Shown: positions 45,669 through 55,308, numbered from the stretch's first letter. The stretch: DNA of 64,000 bases from Pleurocapsales cyanobacterium LEGE 06147 (GCA_015207585.1 JADEWQ010000014.1:1-64000); one strand, 5' to 3'. The notes: generated by a model from the letters alone, not told the origin. A program made the numbers and translations.

Positions 45669-47108
45669 TTAAAATCCTTCCAAACAAACATGACAGATAT
45701 AATCGGTTTCTCCTTGTTCGTTGATATGAACTTGCATTAAAGCTTCCGAGCCAAATTTTTGGTATAAGGAATGGAGATCGATCGAACATTTACTGCATTG
45801 CACATTCTTTGTTTTTGCTAGCTGTTGCGTTTGCGGTAAGTTCGATAAAGCATAGCTTAAGAGGCGTTTTTTCAATTCGTTGAGGAATGAGGCTACCTCT
45901 CGTCCGGCAGAAATCCGATGATCGAATACGACAGTCAAAGTCAGTGGATAACCGTCGATACTGCTATCTCCGCCAATACCGAGAATGATCGACTGATTTT
46001 GATTCAAAAGGGGTTGAAAATGGAGAATTCCTTCATTAGAAAGGTCGGTTACAGTAACAGTTCCTCCAATTAAATCGGCAGGATCGAGGCGATTGTCGAG
46101 ATACTCCGTAGCGTAGTCAGTAACTGTCTCCAGTATTTCCACGGGAGAAAGAAAATTGGCATTACGGATGATGGGAACTTTCAAGCCTTTGCCTAAATCC
46201 ATCGCTAAACCAATGTCGATGCGATCGTAGTAATAAATTCTCCCTGCCTCATAGTAGGCGTTGAAAACGGGATATTCTTCTAATAGGCGAGAAAATTCAA
46301 ACAAAACTAAAGGTAAGATTTGACCATTAAGAGAGCCAGTTTCCGCTAAAGTTTGCCTGATACCAGCCGAATTGAACTGTAAAGTTAAGGAACTATTGAT
46401 TCCTCCAGCTTGCCCTGCGGTAAGTAAGCTAATTTCAATTTGCTTGGCTTTACTAACTTTTTCCGAGCGGAGATTACTATTACTGAGACTAGGAGTAACT
46501 ACGGTAGCTGAATGACCCCCATTGCCAGGAGTTATGGGTTGAGATTTCTTGCCCAAAATTTGCTCAATCGCCTCGACAGAAACTAAACCCATGCCTTCAA
46601 ACTGACTGGCATCGAGATTATGCTGCTTCAGATATTCTTTGGCTGAAGGGGAAAAACGAGTAAAACCAAAAGAAGGCTTGGCTGCAACAGTGACTAAATC
46701 CTGTTGAGACTTCTCGATTTTTTCATCGATAAGTTCTTGTTCTGAATCTAACTTAGTTTGAACAGCACCATTAGTAACAACTAATGGCACAGTAGATTCC
46801 CTGACTGGGGTGGAGCGATCCCGCTTTGCGGGTGCTGCCGCACCGCCATTTAAATCTGCTTCTAATTCGGCTAGTTCGTTATAGATAGTAGCCAGAGGCG
46901 CACCAACCCCGATACTATCTCCCACTCGAGCGGAAGTTAAAATATAGCCAGCAGCTTCACTTTCAATGCTCATTACGGCTTTAGACGATTCGACATCGGC
47001 AATTTCTTGTCCGACTTCGACGAACTGCTTATCCTCTACATACCAGTGAACAAGCTCGACTTCATCATCGTTAGTATTAACTCTAGGTACTAATATTTCT
47101 TGTTTCAT
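45669..47108 (-). CDS. 2-oxoacid dehydrogenase E2-like acyltransferase, atypical
   Basis: A 479-residue E2-type protein. Residues 1-80 are a lipoyl domain with lipoyl-Lys 43 in DVESSKAVMSIES. A peripheral-subunit-binding domain lies at about 150-186 (FSPSAKEYLKQHNLDASQ). The acyltransferase domain (about 215-420) has SLLTAGQAGGINSSLTLQF and DLGKGLKVPIIRNA, but the active-site signature, normally DHRxxDG, is DHRISAGR: His 397 is kept and Asp is replaced by Ala 401. The last 45 residues carry C438-x2-C441 and C472-x2-C475, a probable zinc ribbon not found in standard E2. A dispersed repeat is inserted in the linker (about 89-98). It lies between E1 and the ACP fusion, coupled to the latter. Confidence 0.88.
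   Translation of the reverse strand: MKQEILVPRVNTNDDEVELVHWYVEDKQFVEVGQEIADVESSKAVMSIESEAAGYILTSARVGDSIGVGAPLATIYNELAELEADLNGGAAAPAKRDRSTPVRESTVPLVVTNGAVQTKLDSEQELIDEKIEKSQQDLVTVAAKPSFGFTRFSPSAKEYLKQHNLDASQFEGMGLVSVEAIEQILGKKSQPITPGNGGHSATVVTPSLSNSNLRSEKVSKAKQIEISLLTAGQAGGINSSLTLQFNSAGIRQTLAETGSLNGQILPLVLFEFSRLLEEYPVFNAYYEAGRIYYYDRIDIGLAMDLGKGLKVPIIRNANFLSPVEILETVTDYATEYLDNRLDPADLIGGTVTVTDLSNEGILHFQPLLNQNQSIILGIGGDSSIDGYPLTLTVVFDHRISAGREVASFLNELKKRLLSYALSNLPQTQQLAKTKNVQCSKCSIDLHSLYQKFGSEALMQVHINEQGETDYICHVCLEGF
46815..46844 (-). repeat. GCGATCCCGCTTTGCGGGTGCTGCCGCACC repeat inside the E2 gene
   Basis: The same 30-bp dispersed repeat as in the helicase, here read from the other strand as GGAAAPAKRDRS. 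It lies in the flexible linker after the lipoyl domain, where length is free to vary. Confidence 0.88.
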
Positions 47109-47138
47109 AAATTTATGGAAGAGGACGAGACAGGCAAG

Positions 47139-47166
47139 GTAGGAGCGATTTGCAAATCGCCCTTAC
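47139..47166. repeat. GTAGGAGCGATTTG palindrome between E1 and E2
   Basis: GTAGGAGCGATTTG pairs with CAAATCGCCCTTAC. It fills part of the 71-bp space between the two genes and could form an RNA hairpin that tunes expression of E2 relative to E1. Confidence 0.75.
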
Positions 47167-47179
47167 AAGGTTTAGATTT

Positions 47180-49159
47180 CTATTTCTTTTCCACAATTGC
47201 AGTAATTATCTTGTCGACATTAGGTAAAATGGCTGTTTCCACTGGACCAGAAGCTGGAATGGAGATGGCTGGAGGTACGATTCTAGTTACTTTGGGTAAC
47301 AGAGAAGGATCTGCTTCGGCTATTTGAGTGACGATCTCGGTACCAAATCCAGCAAATCCCTGACCTTCTTCAACGATCGCGAGTATCTTACTTTGGGCAA
47401 TAATTTCCAAGAAAGGTTTGATGCTGAAAGGATAAATTTGTGTCGGACAAATAATTTGGGCAATTAAGTCGTGTTCTTCAAATAGGCGATCGCCTACCTT
47501 AACTAAAGTTTCACTCATGCCACCATAACCGATTAGGGTGACATCGACGGCAACTGTTTCTGGTTTAATCCAGACAGTGGGGAGAGGTTCGTTGCTAACC
47601 AACCGCTTGAAGCCTTCTGGTAATTGCTCCCGTAAATATTGAGAGTAAAGTAATTTATTTTCGATGACTAGGGTAGGGTCGAGGCTGGTTTCCAGGATAG
47701 TTTGGTAGAGGGGTTTGGGTTCGAGCAAATTGTTGAGGGCAATAACTCTTAAGCCTGGAATGCCCAAAAAGTGGCGGTCTAGGGTTTGGCTGTGGGTAGG
47801 ACCGTAACCCCTGCCTCCTCCCATCGGCGTGCGAATGACGGCGTTAGCTGTAACTTGCTCGTCGTACATATAGCGGAACTTGCTGGCATGGTTGAGAATT
47901 TGATCCAATATTAAAGTGGTAAAATCACCAAACATAATTTCGACGAAAGGAAAGTAACCCTCCATAGCTAAACCAGTAGCTAAACCAACAATTGCTGCCT
48001 CGGAAATTGGCGTGTTGAATACCCGTTCGGCAAACAAATCAGAGAGTTCCTGGGCAACTTTAAAGGCACCACCGTAGGGAGATTTAACATCTTCCCCAAT
48101 AAACAGCATTTTCGGATGCTCCCTCATCAAATCCTTAAAAGTTTGATTGAGAGCTTTGACTAATCGCTGTTTGGTAACAGTGGTTTCTTGCCATTCAATT
48201 TTCTGCTCTCGGGTAGTTGGCAGTTTTACCTCTGGATAGGGAGAAGCTTCTGCCTCTGCTACTGCTTTGTCAATTAAATGTTCGATCTCTTGTTGTAGAG
48301 CTATTAATTCCGGCTGAGATTCAGCCAGCAAGAGATTGAGGGAGTCTTTTTGTTCGTAAGGTTCGACTACACTACGGGGTCGATTATCATCTCCTTTAGA
48401 GTGTGCTTTGAGGCGGAAAGTATCTATTTGCAAGAAAGCAGGCTTGCTCTCATTTCTAACGTAGTTAACTACATTATTTGCGATCGCATACAATTGTTCC
48501 CAATTCCAGGTATCTCCTTTAGCGGTACGAATGCCAAAGGCAGCAGCTCGACTACAGATATCTCCTGCGAGAGTTTCTGTTTGGCAAGTAGACTGGGCAT
48601 AACCATTATTTTCCAGTACTACTAACAGGGGTAATTCCCATTTAGCTGCTAGGTTAAATGCCTCATAAATAACTCCCTCACCCAGAGTACCGTCACCGAT
48701 AAATACGATAGCGATTTTCCCCTCACTGTTTAACTTGCGAGCAAAAGCTAACCCTGTGGCAACCGGAACGATTCCTCCCTGAATACCATTAGAATAAAAG
48801 CCATCTTGACACAGATGCTGACTGCCACCCCTTCCGCTACAGACACCCGCCTGTTTGCCCATAATTTCTGCTATCAGTCCGGTCAGATTCTCTGTCCAAC
48901 AGAGAAAATGACCGTGACAGCGATGATTAGAAAAAATTGAGTCTCCTGGTTGCAAAAATTCTGTAATTACCGCTCCAGAAAACTCTTGTCCGATGCAAGT
49001 ATGAACTGTGCCAAATAATTTTCCCTGACTATATAGTTCTAGTAACCTTTCTTCTAAGCAACGAGAAAACAAAGCCTTGTGAATAATTTTCTTTTTTATT
49101 TCTGGTGTTAGTTGTTTTTCTAAGGGCGTTTCTAATACTCTTAAAACTGATATTTCCAT
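47180..49159 (-). CDS. 2-oxoacid dehydrogenase E1, alpha and beta fused
   Basis: A 659-residue thiamin-diphosphate enzyme with both E1 chains in one polypeptide. The alpha half (about 1-320) has RCLEERLLELYSQGKLFG, IFSNHRCHGHFLCW, the ThDP motif IGDGTLGEGVIYEAFN...LENNGYAQ and LQIDTFRLKAHSKGDD. The beta half (about 330-659) has GEDVKSPYGGAFKVAQ, NTPISEAAIVGLATGLAMEG and LDPTLVIENKLL. It resembles acetoin or branched-chain-type dehydrogenases (AcoA/AcoB, BkdA). In the usual complexes the two chains are separate. It would decarboxylate a 2-oxo acid and pass the acyl group to the lipoyl arm of the E2 protein. No E3 gene is near. Start ATG 49159. Confidence 0.92.
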   Translation of the reverse strand: MEISVLRVLETPLEKQLTPEIKKKIIHKALFSRCLEERLLELYSQGKLFGTVHTCIGQEFSGAVITEFLQPGDSIFSNHRCHGHFLCWTENLTGLIAEIMGKQAGVCSGRGGSQHLCQDGFYSNGIQGGIVPVATGLAFARKLNSEGKIAIVFIGDGTLGEGVIYEAFNLAAKWELPLLVVLENNGYAQSTCQTETLAGDICSRAAAFGIRTAKGDTWNWEQLYAIANNVVNYVRNESKPAFLQIDTFRLKAHSKGDDNRPRSVVEPYEQKDSLNLLLAESQPELIALQQEIEHLIDKAVAEAEASPYPEVKLPTTREQKIEWQETTVTKQRLVKALNQTFKDLMREHPKMLFIGEDVKSPYGGAFKVAQELSDLFAERVFNTPISEAAIVGLATGLAMEGYFPFVEIMFGDFTTLILDQILNHASKFRYMYDEQVTANAVIRTPMGGGRGYGPTHSQTLDRHFLGIPGLRVIALNNLLEPKPLYQTILETSLDPTLVIENKLLYSQYLREQLPEGFKRLVSNEPLPTVWIKPETVAVDVTLIGYGGMSETLVKVGDRLFEEHDLIAQIICPTQIYPFSIKPFLEIIAQSKILAIVEEGQGFAGFGTEIVTQIAEADPSLLPKVTRIVPPAISIPASGPVETAILPNVDKIITAIVEKK

Positions 49160-49317
49160 AAATAATAAATAAATGTTGAAACTTTTAAGATTATTTAAAG
49201 ATCTTAATTAAGCATCGATAAAAATAAAGTCAAGATGCCTACAAAGTTCATCAAAAATTGATTTTAGTGCAACTTTAGCTGTCAAAATTTACAAAATTTT
49301 CATAAAAAAAATTGAAG

Positions 49318-50076
49318 CTACACCAAATTCAACTCATCTGCCCCTCTTTTAGCAATTACTTTAGCAGGAAATCCAGCAGCAATTGAATAAGGAGGGATAT
49401 CTTTCATGACGACTGACCCGGCTGCTATGACACTACCTTCACCGATGGTCGCTCCATCAACTACCTTGACACCACTACCAAGCCAGCAGTTATCTGCGAT
49501 CGCAATACCTTTGCTAACAAAGCCTTGTTCTTTAATCTTCTTGCTGGGGTCGGAAAATTTATAGTTATGGGCGTAAATTGAGGAATGGGAAGCGATCAAA
49601 CAGTCTTTACCGATAGAAATTGTTCCATATCCCGAAATGCAAGTATAGGGACCGATATAAGTGCGATCGCCAATGTGAATTTGACCGCCACTATGAGCTT
49701 TGAGGTCGACACCTCGGTCTAGACTGACTAAATTGGCTAATTTAATTTTATTGCCCTGTCCCGTGCAAGTAATACCAACGTCTCGGGCAAGATTGACGCG
49801 ATCGCCAATTTGAAGATAATTATCTTGGTCGATATCTATTTCAATACCTCTGCCGAAAACGGCTCCAAATCCTACTTCAATCCGCCGAGCGTTCTTTAAC
49901 CTAACATCAGGATAAATTTTGACAGAGCGACCCATTTTTTTGAAGATAGTAGGATAAAGCAAATATCGAATCCCCAAACCAGGTAGTAGAGGAATCCAAC
50001 CGAATAAGGCGGTCATCGCTTGAGTTTGCCAGCGCGACCACGAAGAAACGAGTTGAGTGGATTGTTGAATAGTCAT
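49318..50076 (-). CDS. Left-handed beta-helix (hexapeptide) acyltransferase
   Basis: A 252-residue acyltransferase of the hexapeptide (LbH) superfamily, related to maltose/galactoside O-acetyltransferases. After an N-terminal helix the imperfect repeats follow: IEVGFGAVFGRGIEIDI, LQIGDRVNLARDVGI, GGQIHIGDRTYIGPYTCI, the catalytic-His region CLIASHSSIYAHNYKFSD, IADNCWLGSGVKVVDGA and IGEGSVIAAGSVVMKDI. The ending YSIAAGFPAKVIAKR is characteristic. It lies upstream of the E1-E2-ACP genes on the same strand, 158 bp away. It could transfer the acyl group delivered by that complex to a sugar or lipid; this is inference. Confidence 0.88.
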   Translation of the reverse strand: MTIQQSTQLVSSWSRWQTQAMTALFGWIPLLPGLGIRYLLYPTIFKKMGRSVKIYPDVRLKNARRIEVGFGAVFGRGIEIDIDQDNYLQIGDRVNLARDVGITCTGQGNKIKLANLVSLDRGVDLKAHSGGQIHIGDRTYIGPYTCISGYGTISIGKDCLIASHSSIYAHNYKFSDPSKKIKEQGFVSKGIAIADNCWLGSGVKVVDGATIGEGSVIAAGSVVMKDIPPYSIAAGFPAKVIAKRGADELNLV

Positions 50077-51005
50077 CAGCTATTAAAAAGTTATCGATAT
50101 AAGTTTTCTAAACATCAGAGTTAAGATCGAGAAGTTTGGATGGATTGAACTAATTGACAATAATTACGTAGGTCGAGGTTGCTAGAAATAGCTCAATACC
50201 CTTTGAAAATTTGTCTAATAGGAGTTCTCCTTTAGGTGAATTACGCGAATTAACACTCATAGCTGTATCTCAACGGCTTGAAATTGCTATAAATAAATAG
50301 TTTCAATTGGGCAGATACCTCTGCTGTAATTTCACTCTTATCTTGCTGAATCGGACAACTAGTACCGCTGCACGGAAGTCACCCATGCAAAAGTCCTATA
50401 AAATAAGCATTTTGTCGATTTTGAATCGTAGCATTATTTCCGCAGTAATGTACTAGAACGAAAGTTTGCCTAAAATACAATGCGCTTTAGATGCAAGTTA
50501 ATGAGGTAAAATTCTGTTTTCTCAAGAGTGTTTCGAACCCAAGTTTGATAACCAGCCGCTTACTTGAAAAGTTTTATGGTGGACACTGACCGGGAATTCT
50601 GGGATGACGCTGTAAATTGACAATTAGACGATTGGTTTGATTAAAAACGCTTAGCAATTTTTTCAACCAAAAAGATTGACAATATAAAAAATATCTAGCC
50701 AAATTAAATCTTTCGGCAAAATAGTCTTTCACAGTTCGGTAAGATGTCTAATTTCTCTTGTTAAATAATAACCTATTTTAAAAAATATTTAAAAGATAGA
50801 AGTTTGATATTAGCAAATAAGCAATGAGTATTAATTAGCAATTTAGGTCTATTAGTAGAGCGAATTAAATAGAAAATGGCGATCGCAGGGAATAGGGAAC
50901 AGTTATCAGTCACCAGTTACCAACTATCAATTACCAATTGTCAATTATCAATTAGCTAATACTTACCACCTAACACCTACTTAGTTTAATTGAAATTGAT
51001 GCAAT
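50077..51005. other. 929-bp intergenic stretch
   Basis: AT-rich, no supported gene. It holds copy 3 of the TAGTACCGCTG repeat (50360-50380) and, near 50900-50960, runs of CAGTTATCAGT/CAATTACCAATT-type short repeats typical of cyanobacterial gaps. The sequence before the acyltransferase is a plausible promoter region but no clear element stands out. Confidence 0.55.
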
Positions 51006-52685
51006 TCAAGGATCGATCGTGGTCACGGGGGAAGAGGTCTTTGCTTGCATAAACACTAATGCCGCTTGTAACGCCAGGAAGCGATTTTGCATTTGGTGAA
51101 TTTCTACAAATCTTTGTAACTGGAGCTTTTCGATGCGACGCTGAACTTGTCCGGGTGGAACCACAATCCACACCTGGCGATGACGATTTACCGCATCCTG
51201 CACCATCGTTTCAATAGCTAATGCTGCCGTTACACCGATCGTAGGTACTTCGCTTAAATCCAAAACTAGTGCTCGATAGTCTTGGACAATCGTCATCCGC
51301 CGAGAAATAGTCTTAGCCGCGCCAAAGCTTAAAGGACCGCCCAACTGAAACAGGAGAATGTCTCCTTGAGCTTGACTCAGTAATTGTTGTTCGGCAGGAC
51401 TTAGGTTACAAGGCTGGGTGGGGTCGGTAATCGCTTTGACGCGATCGCTTTGCACGTCCGTCAATCGCTTAATGGTTAGTAGGTTAGCAATAAATACTCC
51501 TACCACCACAGCAGTAATCAAATCGACAAACACTGTTAAAAATAACACCAGATACATTAACCCAGTGCCCTTTAATGATAGGCGAGGGATGCGCTTGATA
51601 AAGCTCCAGTCAATAATGTCAATTCCCACCTTCAAGAGGAGACCCGCCAGTACAGCGTGGGGAATCACTCTCGTCAACGGTTCCGCCCAAAGCACTACCA
51701 GTAAAAGTACCAGGGCATGAATCATCCCTGATAGCGGAGTTTTGCCTCCCGCCTGCACATTTACCACTGTCCGCATAGTAGCCCCTGCCCCGGGTAAACC
51801 GCCAAATAATCCCGCCAGACAGTTGCCAATCCCCTGTCCAATTAACTCTTTGTCAGAATCATGTTGAGTACGTGAAATGCTATCTGCCACCAGTGATGTC
51901 AACAATGAGTCAATTGCCCCCAACACTCCTAGCATCAACCCATAGCGCAATATATCTTGCCCCTCGCCGAGACTAAAGGTAGGCATGCGTAGGGTGGGTA
52001 AGCTGTTGGGAATCTCGCCAATGCGAGGGATATCTGCATTGCCAAACATCACTACCGACAGAACTGTTCCCACGATTAGGGCAAGGAGGGGCGATGGTAA
52101 GATACGATTGAGCTTAGGGGGAGCTGTAAACACCAGCACTAGGGTAAGCACTCCTAAACTAGTTGCCACAGGATCGGGCTGACTGAAGTAGCTTGGCAGT
52201 TGTTGGAGCGTTTCCCAGACAGTGCCAGTCCCTGCATAGCCCAACAGTGGCGGCAGTTGCAGCACAATAATAATTATGCCAATCCCGGACATGAAGCCGG
52301 AAATCACCGTGTAGGGCATTAGGGTGATGTACTGTCCCAGGTGCAGAACTCCAAACAAAATTTGAAACAGTCCGCCCAACATCACGACAGTAAACGCCAT
52401 CGCCAACCCGGTATCGGGGTAACGAGCCACTAAAGTAGCAATTACAGTTGTAATGACTACGGTCATAGGTCCGGTGGGTCCTGAAACTTGAGCCGGAGTG
52501 CCCCCAAATAGGGCGGCAAAGAAACCGACAAAAATTGCTCCATATAGACCCGCGATCGCCCCAGCCCCAGAGGCGACTCCAAAAGCTAACGCTAGCGGCA
52601 GTGCCACAATCGATGCCGTTAAGCCCCCAAACAAATCGCCCCGCAGATTTCGAAAATGAATTGTATTGACAAGTTTGATCGACAC
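51006..52685 (-). CDS. bicA: SulP-family transporter with STAS domain, BicA-like
   Basis: A 559-residue SulP (SLC26) transporter. About 12 membrane helices span residues 15-410. The N-terminal block IHFRNLRGDLFGGLTASIVALPLALAFGVASGAGA, read in pieces, and GGTPAQVSGPTGPMTVVIT, PYTVISGFMSGIGII, NKELIGQGIGN-like sequence (read here SDKELIGQGIGNCLAGLFGG) and IDIIDWSFIKR closely resemble BicA, the sodium-dependent bicarbonate transporter of cyanobacterial carbon concentrating mechanisms. A STAS domain (about 440-540) has QGDILLFQLGGPLSFG and VLDLSEVPTIGVTAA. Sulfate transport is the alternative. The ATG at 52685 is right at the family start. Expression could be CO2-regulated; the sequence does not show this. 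Confidence 0.92.
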   Translation of the reverse strand: MSIKLVNTIHFRNLRGDLFGGLTASIVALPLALAFGVASGAGAIAGLYGAIFVGFFAALFGGTPAQVSGPTGPMTVVITTVIATLVARYPDTGLAMAFTVVMLGGLFQILFGVLHLGQYITLMPYTVISGFMSGIGIIIIVLQLPPLLGYAGTGTVWETLQQLPSYFSQPDPVATSLGVLTLVLVFTAPPKLNRILPSPLLALIVGTVLSVVMFGNADIPRIGEIPNSLPTLRMPTFSLGEGQDILRYGLMLGVLGAIDSLLTSLVADSISRTQHDSDKELIGQGIGNCLAGLFGGLPGAGATMRTVVNVQAGGKTPLSGMIHALVLLLVVLWAEPLTRVIPHAVLAGLLLKVGIDIIDWSFIKRIPRLSLKGTGLMYLVLFLTVFVDLITAVVVGVFIANLLTIKRLTDVQSDRVKAITDPTQPCNLSPAEQQLLSQAQGDILLFQLGGPLSFGAAKTISRRMTIVQDYRALVLDLSEVPTIGVTAALAIETMVQDAVNRHRQVWIVVPPGQVQRRIEKLQLQRFVEIHQMQNRFLALQAALVFMQAKTSSPVTTIDP

Positions 52686-53065
52686 GGTGTTATTGTCCTC
52701 GAGAGGTCGAACGGGATAGGTTTGAGTGAGCTGACGAGCCAGTCAAAATCTTTGCTCCTCTAAAGCCGAGCTTGAGTTCAATGTTTAGAGTTCGCTCGTC
52801 CAAAAAAAATTTACTTTGAACTATAGGAATAGCCAACAGGAAAAATTTCTTAACCTTTATCCAAAATAAAATTGCCAAAGCTTTAATGCATTCGAAACAA
52901 TGCGACCGCTATATAACAATTAGACTCGTTATGTTACTAAAGATAGAAGGGCACCCTAACTAACTTTGTTAAGTTTTATTAAGTAGTTAAATTTTATTAA
53001 TAAAAATGACAATTAGTAACTTTAGTCCTCCTATTCGCAAGTTTGGTGTGTTAGTTGGAAGTACA
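52686..53065. other. 380-bp gap upstream of the BicA-like gene
   Basis: No supported gene; AT-rich in its right half. Repeated TTAAGTTTTATTAAGTAG / TTAAATTTTATTAATAA-like words (about 52969-53003) have the T-N11-A form of LysR sites and could be CcmR/CmpR-type operators, but this is weak. Confidence 0.35.
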
Positions 53066-53992
53066 TCACGTTTTTCGGGTCATCTCAAATAAGTTTCGCG
53101 CTTGGGGACCGAGAAATCCTTCAAAAAGAGCTTCTTGACCTGGGGCAACTTCAATCTTATTGCGTTCGGCAATTTCATAATAGGCATAAGTCCAAGGAAT
53201 CTGGAGCGATTCACCAGTTGTATTATCTCCCACTGTTACCATTTCAGTAACTGCCTTAGTTGCTGTTTGTCGTAAGCCGCTACCCAGACTGCCTTCTATA
53301 TAATCTTTCATGGGAATACCTCGTTCTGCTAGTCCGCGAGCAGTTGTTTCGATATCTGGGTAACTAGGAGTATTTTGACGGTTAACATAGCCCGTAAAAT
53401 GGTTAACTGCATAACCGTGCAATAGTACCCATGGACCGTATTGACTGACTGCATTCACGGCTTCTACTACAGAACGCTTGGGAGGTTCCCAGGGACGAAC
53501 AAAAGCATTTTGAAGTTGCTCGACAATTTGCTCTATTTCTGTTTCGGTCGATGCTGCCTCTATTTTGCTTTTTAATGTTGGCAGATTAAAAAAATTACCA
53601 GAACTAACTGTTTGCTCGATTTGCTGAGTAATAGAAGGGGGTAAAGCATCCAGGATAAGTTCGCTAATAAAAAGTTTGGGCAGATCGAAATGGTTTTGTT
53701 GAGGATGGCGATAGTGACGAGCATATAAATATTGGTCGGGAAATTCATATTCTCCCGCCACTTCATAACCCAAAGTTTCAACAATGTTGGCAACGTAAGG
53801 AATGCCTAAATTAATTTTTCCTTCAGGGCGATCGATAATTAGACGTAAAGAGCGAAAGGCTATGTGGTCGTTAGCAATTTGTCCTCCCGCCTCTTCAATC
53901 ATTTGCTGATAGATACGGGCATACTTAACGCGATAGCTATAATCTTGCCACAAACGCTCCCATAAATGACGGATAATCTGAATCTCTTTCAT
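53066..53992 (-). CDS. DUF1338 protein, 2-oxoadipate dioxygenase/decarboxylase-like (HglS)
   Basis: A 308-residue protein of the DUF1338 family. Its characterised member, HglS of Pseudomonas putida, is an iron(II) enzyme turning 2-oxoadipate and O2 into D-2-hydroxyglutarate and CO2 during lysine breakdown. The likely metal ligands are seen: His in ANDHIAFRSL, His in VLLHGYAVNHFTGY, and Glu in ALFEGFLG. Other family text: LGYEVAGEYEFPDQYLYARHY, the Arg-rich region near EPPKRSV. The start overlaps the stop of the aminotransferase by 4 bp (ATGA), so they form an operon and probably a pathway. It belongs to the shorter DUF1338 branch, so a slightly different 2-oxo acid is possible. Confidence 0.88.
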   Translation of the reverse strand: MKEIQIIRHLWERLWQDYSYRVKYARIYQQMIEEAGGQIANDHIAFRSLRLIIDRPEGKINLGIPYVANIVETLGYEVAGEYEFPDQYLYARHYRHPQQNHFDLPKLFISELILDALPPSITQQIEQTVSSGNFFNLPTLKSKIEAASTETEIEQIVEQLQNAFVRPWEPPKRSVVEAVNAVSQYGPWVLLHGYAVNHFTGYVNRQNTPSYPDIETTARGLAERGIPMKDYIEGSLGSGLRQTATKAVTEMVTVGDNTTGESLQIPWTYAYYEIAERNKIEVAPGQEALFEGFLGPQARNLFEMTRKT

Positions 53993-55308
53993 AGAGTTGC
54001 CTCCAATACTCCAGCCAGAATCTCTAAGGCAATTTGAATTTGCTCGCTGTCAATAACTAGCGGCGGACAAAAACGAATTGCTGCCCTGCCGCAACCAAGC
54101 AACAACAAGCCTCGATCGAAAGCTTTGTCTACCACCCCATTTCTCAGTTTAGGACTGAGTTTGCCTTCTGTATCTAGTAAGTCGATCGCTACCATTAGAC
54201 CTTTACCCCGAGGCTGAGAGATTTGCTGAAATCTCTGGGCTAACTGTTTCAATCCTGCTTGTAATTGTGTTCCGCGCTGGCAAGCATTTTCGATTAGTTC
54301 CGTTTGCAATAGTTGTAGGGTCACCTTGGCAGCAGCACAAGCGACGGGATTGCCCCCGAAGGTAGTAGCGTGAGAACCAGGGGGCCAAGTCATTAACTCT
54401 GGACGGGAAAGAATCGCACCGAGAGGAAGACCGCTGGCGATACCTTTAGCTAGGGTAATAATGTCGGGCATAACTTCCCAATGCTCGATCGCAAACATTT
54501 TACCCGTTCTCCCCATCCCCGACTGGACTTCATCGACAACCATCAGAATACCGTGGCGATCGCATATGTCTCGGATTCTTTCTAAAAAACCATTTTCTGG
54601 AACTATATACCCTCCCTCTCCCTGAATTGGTTCGACAAAAATAGCAGCAACTTCTTCTGGTGGTGATACTGTAGTAAAGAGTTGCTTTTCTAAATAATCG
54701 AGATTGGCAGGAGTACCGTAAGGTATATGAGTCACTCCAGGAAGAAGTGGACCAAATCCCTGACGCTGGATTTTTTTAGAGCCAGTTAAAGACATTGCCC
54801 CGTAAGTGCGTCCGTGAAATGCACCTAAAAAGGCTATAATCTGGGGGCGTTTAGTATAGTAGCGAGCTAGTTTAATTGCACCTTCGTTGGATTCGGCACC
54901 AGAATTAGTAAAAAAAACGCGGGCGCGAGTGCCATTTTGCGATGGGGGAAAAGGAGCAAGGACTGCAAGGCTTTCGGCTAACTCGATCATCGGTTCGTAA
55001 TAAAAATCAGTCCCCGACATATGCACCAGACGCGCCGCCTGCTGCTGAATCGCCTGAACAACCTGGGGATGAGCGTGTCCCGTTGCCGTCACTGCTATGC
55101 CTGCGGTCAGATCTAAAAAGACATTGCCATCCACATCCTCTATCATGCAGCCTTCTCCTCGGGAAACTACTAAAGGGTAGCCGCGAGTATAAGAAGGAGA
55201 AGTCACTGCTAGATCTCGTTCGATTAACTCTTGAGCGCGAGGTCCTGGTAATGAGGTAGTTATTTTAGGTAGATAAGGTAGTAGAGGATTTTTAGTTATT
55301 GCATCCAT
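53989..55308 (-). CDS. Class III PLP aminotransferase (GabT/ArgD/lysine-aminoadipate type)
   Basis: A 439-residue PLP enzyme of the class III aminotransferases. Motifs: FLDLTAGIAVTATGHAHPQV, FFTNSGAESNEGAIKLAR, AFHGRTYGAMSLTGS, FVEPIQGEGGY, the PLP-binding VVDEVQSGMGRTG, and the Schiff-base Lys in DIITLAKGIASGLPLGA; ATTFGGNPVACAAA follows. Relatives act on 4-aminobutyrate, acetylornithine, lysine (6-amino group) or 2-aminoadipate; the sequence alone does not decide. It overlaps the DUF1338 gene by 4 bp. That neighbour takes 2-oxoadipate, so a 2-aminoadipate or lysine aminotransferase role is the most economical reading. Start ATG 55308. Confidence 0.93.
   Translation of the reverse strand: MDAITKNPLLPYLPKITTSLPGPRAQELIERDLAVTSPSYTRGYPLVVSRGEGCMIEDVDGNVFLDLTAGIAVTATGHAHPQVVQAIQQQAARLVHMSGTDFYYEPMIELAESLAVLAPFPPSQNGTRARVFFTNSGAESNEGAIKLARYYTKRPQIIAFLGAFHGRTYGAMSLTGSKKIQRQGFGPLLPGVTHIPYGTPANLDYLEKQLFTTVSPPEEVAAIFVEPIQGEGGYIVPENGFLERIRDICDRHGILMVVDEVQSGMGRTGKMFAIEHWEVMPDIITLAKGIASGLPLGAILSRPELMTWPPGSHATTFGGNPVACAAAKVTLQLLQTELIENACQRGTQLQAGLKQLAQRFQQISQPRGKGLMVAIDLLDTEGKLSPKLRNGVVDKAFDRGLLLLGCGRAAIRFCPPLVIDSEQIQIALEILAGVLEATL

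Noticed and set aside
45669-49159. Reading the E1/E2 genes as the housekeeping pyruvate dehydrogenase
   Set aside because: E1 chains are fused, E2 lacks the catalytic Asp and carries a Cys4 tail, an ACP-AcpS gene is coupled to it and no E3 is present.
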